A stretch of 64,000 bases of DNA from Opitutales bacterium UBA5694 (GTDB taxonomy: Bacteria > Verrucomicrobiota > Verrucomicrobiia > Opitutales > Opitutaceae): the NCBI GenBank assembly GCA_002420185.1, contig DIHO01000020.1, positions 141,127 through 205,126 of the forward strand, read 5' to 3'. Position 1 is the first letter of the stretch; every line of letters starts with the position of its first letter. Made by a program: the position numbers and the translations under genes. The notes below the pieces were generated by a model. The model ran no database searches and had not been told where the DNA came from. It saw nothing but the letters and a program-made list of their open reading frames with translations. This document shows, in pieces, positions 61,816 to 64,000 of the stretch.

Positions 61816-62970
61816 CTACAAATCTGGAACATCGAGCCACTTGCGCTCTTCCCAGCTTTGCATACCAAGTTCAGCTAGTTGTACTCCTTTTGCTCCTTCA
61901 AGTAGTGTAAAACGGAAGGGCGTATCCAGCACCACGTGCTTTAAATACATTTCCCACTGAACCTTGAAAGCGTTGTCGTAAACTTCCTGATTGGGTACCT
62001 CGGACCAGTCCTTGTAAAAATCGATAGGCTGATCGATATCAGGATTCCAAATCGGCTTCGGCGTATTCGCATAATGCTGTATATGACATTCCCGCAAACC
62101 TGCAACCGCGGAACCTAGCTCGCCATCTACATGTAGCGTTAGCAAATCGTCTCTGCGGACGCGAGTGCACCAAGAAGAGTTGAAGTTAACGACAATTTCG
62201 CCATGGGGCCCGTCGATCTCAAACATTGAATAGGCCGCGTCATCCGCCGTACATGCATAGCGGTTTCCACTTTCGTCGATGCGATGACTGATGTGTGTCG
62301 CTCCACGGCAACTAACGGCCTTCACGGGTCCAAAGAGGTTGTCGAGAACGTATCTCCAATGACATAGCATGTCGATCATGATTCCACCACCGTCTTCCTT
62401 GCGGTAGTTCCAGGAAGGTCGCTGGGCTGGAATCGTGTCTCCTTCAAATACCCAGTATCCAAAATCTCCAGTGACTGAAAATATGCGTCCTAAGTAGCCT
62501 TTTTCGATCGCTCGCTTCAATTTAACCAATCCAGGAAGCCAGAGCTTGTCCTGAACCACCCCACTCTTAACACCCTTGTCGACGCAAAAGTTGTGTAAGT
62601 CAATCGCGGTCTGCGTATCCACTGCAGTTGGTTTTTCGCAGTAGACGTGTTTTCCTGCTTTCGCTGCCGCTTTTACGGCATCCGCCCGCCTCAAAGTGGT
62701 TTGAGCATCGAAATAGATGGAAAACTCTGGATCTGCCATAACCCTTTCCAAATCGGTAGTCCATCGATCGATACCAGATCGGGCTGACAATTCCTTGAGT
62801 TTAGTTTCGTTCCTTCCAACTAGAATGGGGATGGGCATAATCGTCTCTTCAGGGTTCACCAAAACGCCCCCCTGTTTGATAATTTCGACGATCGATCGCA
62901 TGAGATGCTGATTCGTGCCCATGCGGCCAGTAACGCCGTTCATTATTATACCTACTTTGTGAGTTTTCAT
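61816..62970 (-). CDS. Gfo/Idh/MocA family oxidoreductase
   Basis: A 384-residue NAD(P)-dependent oxidoreductase. The N-terminal fold has KVGIIMNGVTGRMG (an unusual, stretched glycine motif) and YCEKPTAV holds the family EKP. The C-terminal domain has DGGGIMIDMLCHWRYVLDNLFG. The protein is somewhat longer than average (about 340) and has a long loop after residue 20. It lies 26 bases downstream of the isomerase gene and 76 upstream of the SDR, so the three genes form an operon that probably oxidises and isomerises one sugar. The substrate is unknown. Confidence 0.88.
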   Translation of the reverse strand: MKTHKVGIIMNGVTGRMGTNQHLMRSIVEIIKQGGVLVNPEETIMPIPILVGRNETKLKELSARSGIDRWTTDLERVMADPEFSIYFDAQTTLRRADAVKAAAKAGKHVYCEKPTAVDTQTAIDLHNFCVDKGVKSGVVQDKLWLPGLVKLKRAIEKGYLGRIFSVTGDFGYWVFEGDTIPAQRPSWNYRKEDGGGIMIDMLCHWRYVLDNLFGPVKAVSCRGATHISHRIDESGNRYACTADDAAYSMFEIDGPHGEIVVNFNSSWCTRVRRDDLLTLHVDGELGSAVAGLRECHIQHYANTPKPIWNPDIDQPIDFYKDWSEVPNQEVYDNAFKVQWEMYLKHVVLDTPFRFTLLEGAKGVQLAELGMQSWEERKWLDVPDL

Positions 62971-62996
62971 AATATTTAATCGTTAAGTTTCTCTCT

Positions 62997-63821
62997 CTAG
63001 GAAAGCGATTTGTAAGCGTCTATTATTTGATACAGATAATCGTCTTGATCCATAGCCCAGTAATTGTTGGAAAAGATCTCTACTTCTTCGTATCCGGAAA
63101 ACCCTGTCTCATTCACCCATCGACGTATTCCAGAAATATCGATAACACCCTCTCCCATAAGCCCCCGATCATTAAGCATGTCTTGAGGCAAATCTTTCCA
63201 ATCGCAGATGTGAAAGGAGAAAAGACGGTTTTTCTCACCCGCGATCTTAATTTCTTCCTCTAGTCGATCGTCCCACCAAATGTGGAAGACGTCCGCGGTA
63301 ATCCCCAAATGGGAATGCCCCACTTCATCACAGATCGCATTAGCTTGGGACATGGTGTTCACCGCACTGCGACTGTCAGCGTACATGGGATGGAGAGGCT
63401 CTATTCCTAGTTTTACTCCCGCATCCGATGCATGTTGAATCGTCGCTGCGATTCCCTCGGTTATTTGCTTCCTCGATTCGAAAAGCGATTGTCCTGGAGT
63501 GGCACCACAAACGAGAACGACGAGGGGGGCTCCCATTGCAGCGGCTTCATCAATGATCCGCTTGTTGTCGTCGACCGCCTTCAGTCGTCCCGCACCTTCC
63601 AGTGCGGTGTAAAATCCTCCTCGAACGTAGCTGACAACATCGATCCCTTCACTGCGAAACATTTCTCCCGCAGCACGGTGTCCGTCTTCAAAAGACGCCG
63701 CAGCATCCTGCCAAACCGAAATTCCAGCTACGCCAGCCGCTGCGTACTTAGCCGCAGCTTCCCTTAAGCTCCATGGCTTGGTCGTTATACTATGTATACA
63801 CAATTTAGATAAATCTGACAT
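62997..63821 (-). CDS. Sugar phosphate isomerase/epimerase (TIM barrel)
   Basis: A 274-residue xylose-isomerase-like TIM barrel. Metal-ligand-type segments are IEPLHPMYA (Glu), GITADVFHIWW (Asp, His), FSFHICDW (His, Asp) and YEEVEIFSN (Glu). It is cytosolic and lies 16 bases downstream of the partial gene at the window edge and 26 upstream of the Gfo/Idh/MocA gene. Sequence resembles but does not closely match the two isomerases at 24.5-26.5 kb. The product could be an epimerase or isomerase of a keto sugar. Confidence 0.85.
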   Translation of the reverse strand: MSDLSKLCIHSITTKPWSLREAAAKYAAAGVAGISVWQDAAASFEDGHRAAGEMFRSEGIDVVSYVRGGFYTALEGAGRLKAVDDNKRIIDEAAAMGAPLVVLVCGATPGQSLFESRKQITEGIAATIQHASDAGVKLGIEPLHPMYADSRSAVNTMSQANAICDEVGHSHLGITADVFHIWWDDRLEEEIKIAGEKNRLFSFHICDWKDLPQDMLNDRGLMGEGVIDISGIRRWVNETGFSGYEEVEIFSNNYWAMDQDDYLYQIIDAYKSLS

Positions 63822-63837
63822 AATATCGTTTCAGAAA

Positions 63838-64000
63838 TTATTGGTTCAGACACCCAAAAAAGGTGTAATAGGAATCATTCCGAATCTCTCGCTGCAGCAA
63901 GAGGGCGGCCTCCCGGATGTGGTAGTCACCCCATTGGCTCGATTCGCCACAGGCAATCTTCTCCTCCTCAGGCACGTTGTCCCAACCATTGGGCTCATGA
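63838..64000 (-). CDS. C-terminal 53 residues of an enzyme, possibly GH88-like
   Basis: The frame is open to the right edge and ends at TAA 63838-63840. It reads HEPNGWDNVPEEEKIACGE, then SQWGDYHIREAALLL and YYTFFG. The E-x-x-WGDY-x-x-EA pattern resembles the C-terminus of six-hairpin glycosidases such as unsaturated glucuronyl hydrolases (GH88/GH105). That would suit the isomerase-oxidoreductase operon downstream, but most of the protein lies beyond the window, so the assignment is tentative. Confidence 0.6.
   Translation of the reverse strand, partial: HEPNGWDNVPEEEKIACGESSQWGDYHIREAALLLQREIRNDSYYTFFGCLNQ

Noticed and set aside
1..64000. CRISPR array, rRNA, tRNA or insertion sequence
   Set aside because: No regularly spaced repeats, no rRNA-like sequence, no cloverleaf and no transposase motifs were seen; a short tRNA could be missed by eye.

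Overview
The window looks like an accessory region of a Verrucomicrobiota chromosome, most likely a marine or algae-associated member of the Opitutales. The evidence is the gene content: eight intact and one broken sulfatase, two pairs of PSD1-cytochrome/DUF1549/DUF1553 and DUF1501 proteins (typical of the Planctomycetes-Verrucomicrobia group), FG-GAP/VCBS proteins, several Gfo/Idh/MocA oxidoreductases and xylose-isomerase-like TIM barrels. The phylum call is inference from gene families, not from a marker gene. No rRNA, tRNA, CRISPR array or intact transposase was seen.

Layout. 1-7.4 kb: sulfatases on the minus strand (one a remnant) around an SMP-30/gluconolactonase-like gene. 7.7-11.8 kb: aldo/keto reductase, a DapA-like aldolase/lyase, an unusual epimerase-like SDR and a truncated amidohydrolase. 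11.9-17.7 kb: DUF1501, PSD1/DUF1549/discoidin/DUF1553 and an iduronate-2-sulfatase-like gene. 18.4-22.4 kb: full-length purL. 22.9-32.4 kb: a Gfo/Idh/MocA gene, a pseudogene, then a plus-strand catabolic island (two TIM-barrel isomerases, a PAS-AraC regulator, an aldolase-SDR fusion, DhaK, DhaL and an LsrF-type thiolase/aldolase) ending in a strong terminator. 32.5-39.1 kb: four tandem minus-strand sulfatases, two of them recent-looking paralogues. 39.6-47 kb: purC, a broken SGNH-type gene, a VCBS protein, a shikimate dehydrogenase-like gene, a stand-alone ACT-domain protein, an SGNH esterase and a PHP-type lipoprotein. 47.3-56.5 kb: the second PSD1/DUF1501 pair, a phytanoyl-CoA dioxygenase-like gene, a cytochrome-VCBS lipoprotein, an exported CxxC protein and a MazG-like pyrophosphatase. 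56.9-60.6 kb: larE-larB-larC (nickel-pincer cofactor synthesis) and a ThuA-like gene. 60.9-64 kb: a minus-strand sugar operon cut by the right edge.

How it fits together. The sulfatases, esterase and exported cytochrome/DUF1501 proteins suggest desulfation and breakdown of sulfated algal or animal polysaccharides, with the cytosolic isomerases, oxidoreductases, kinase and aldolases handling released sugars. This link is inferred from proximity. No sulfatase-maturing enzyme and no glycoside hydrolase, apart from a possible C-terminal fragment at the right edge, was recognised, so those functions must lie elsewhere.

The most interesting unit is the DhaK-DhaL-LsrF island. It pairs a dihydroxyacetone-kinase-type kinase with the AI-2-degrading thiolase family and contains a fusion protein whose aldolase half has lost all its recognisable metal ligands. 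The region also carries at least five gene remnants and a dispersed palindromic repeat, which suggests frequent rearrangement.
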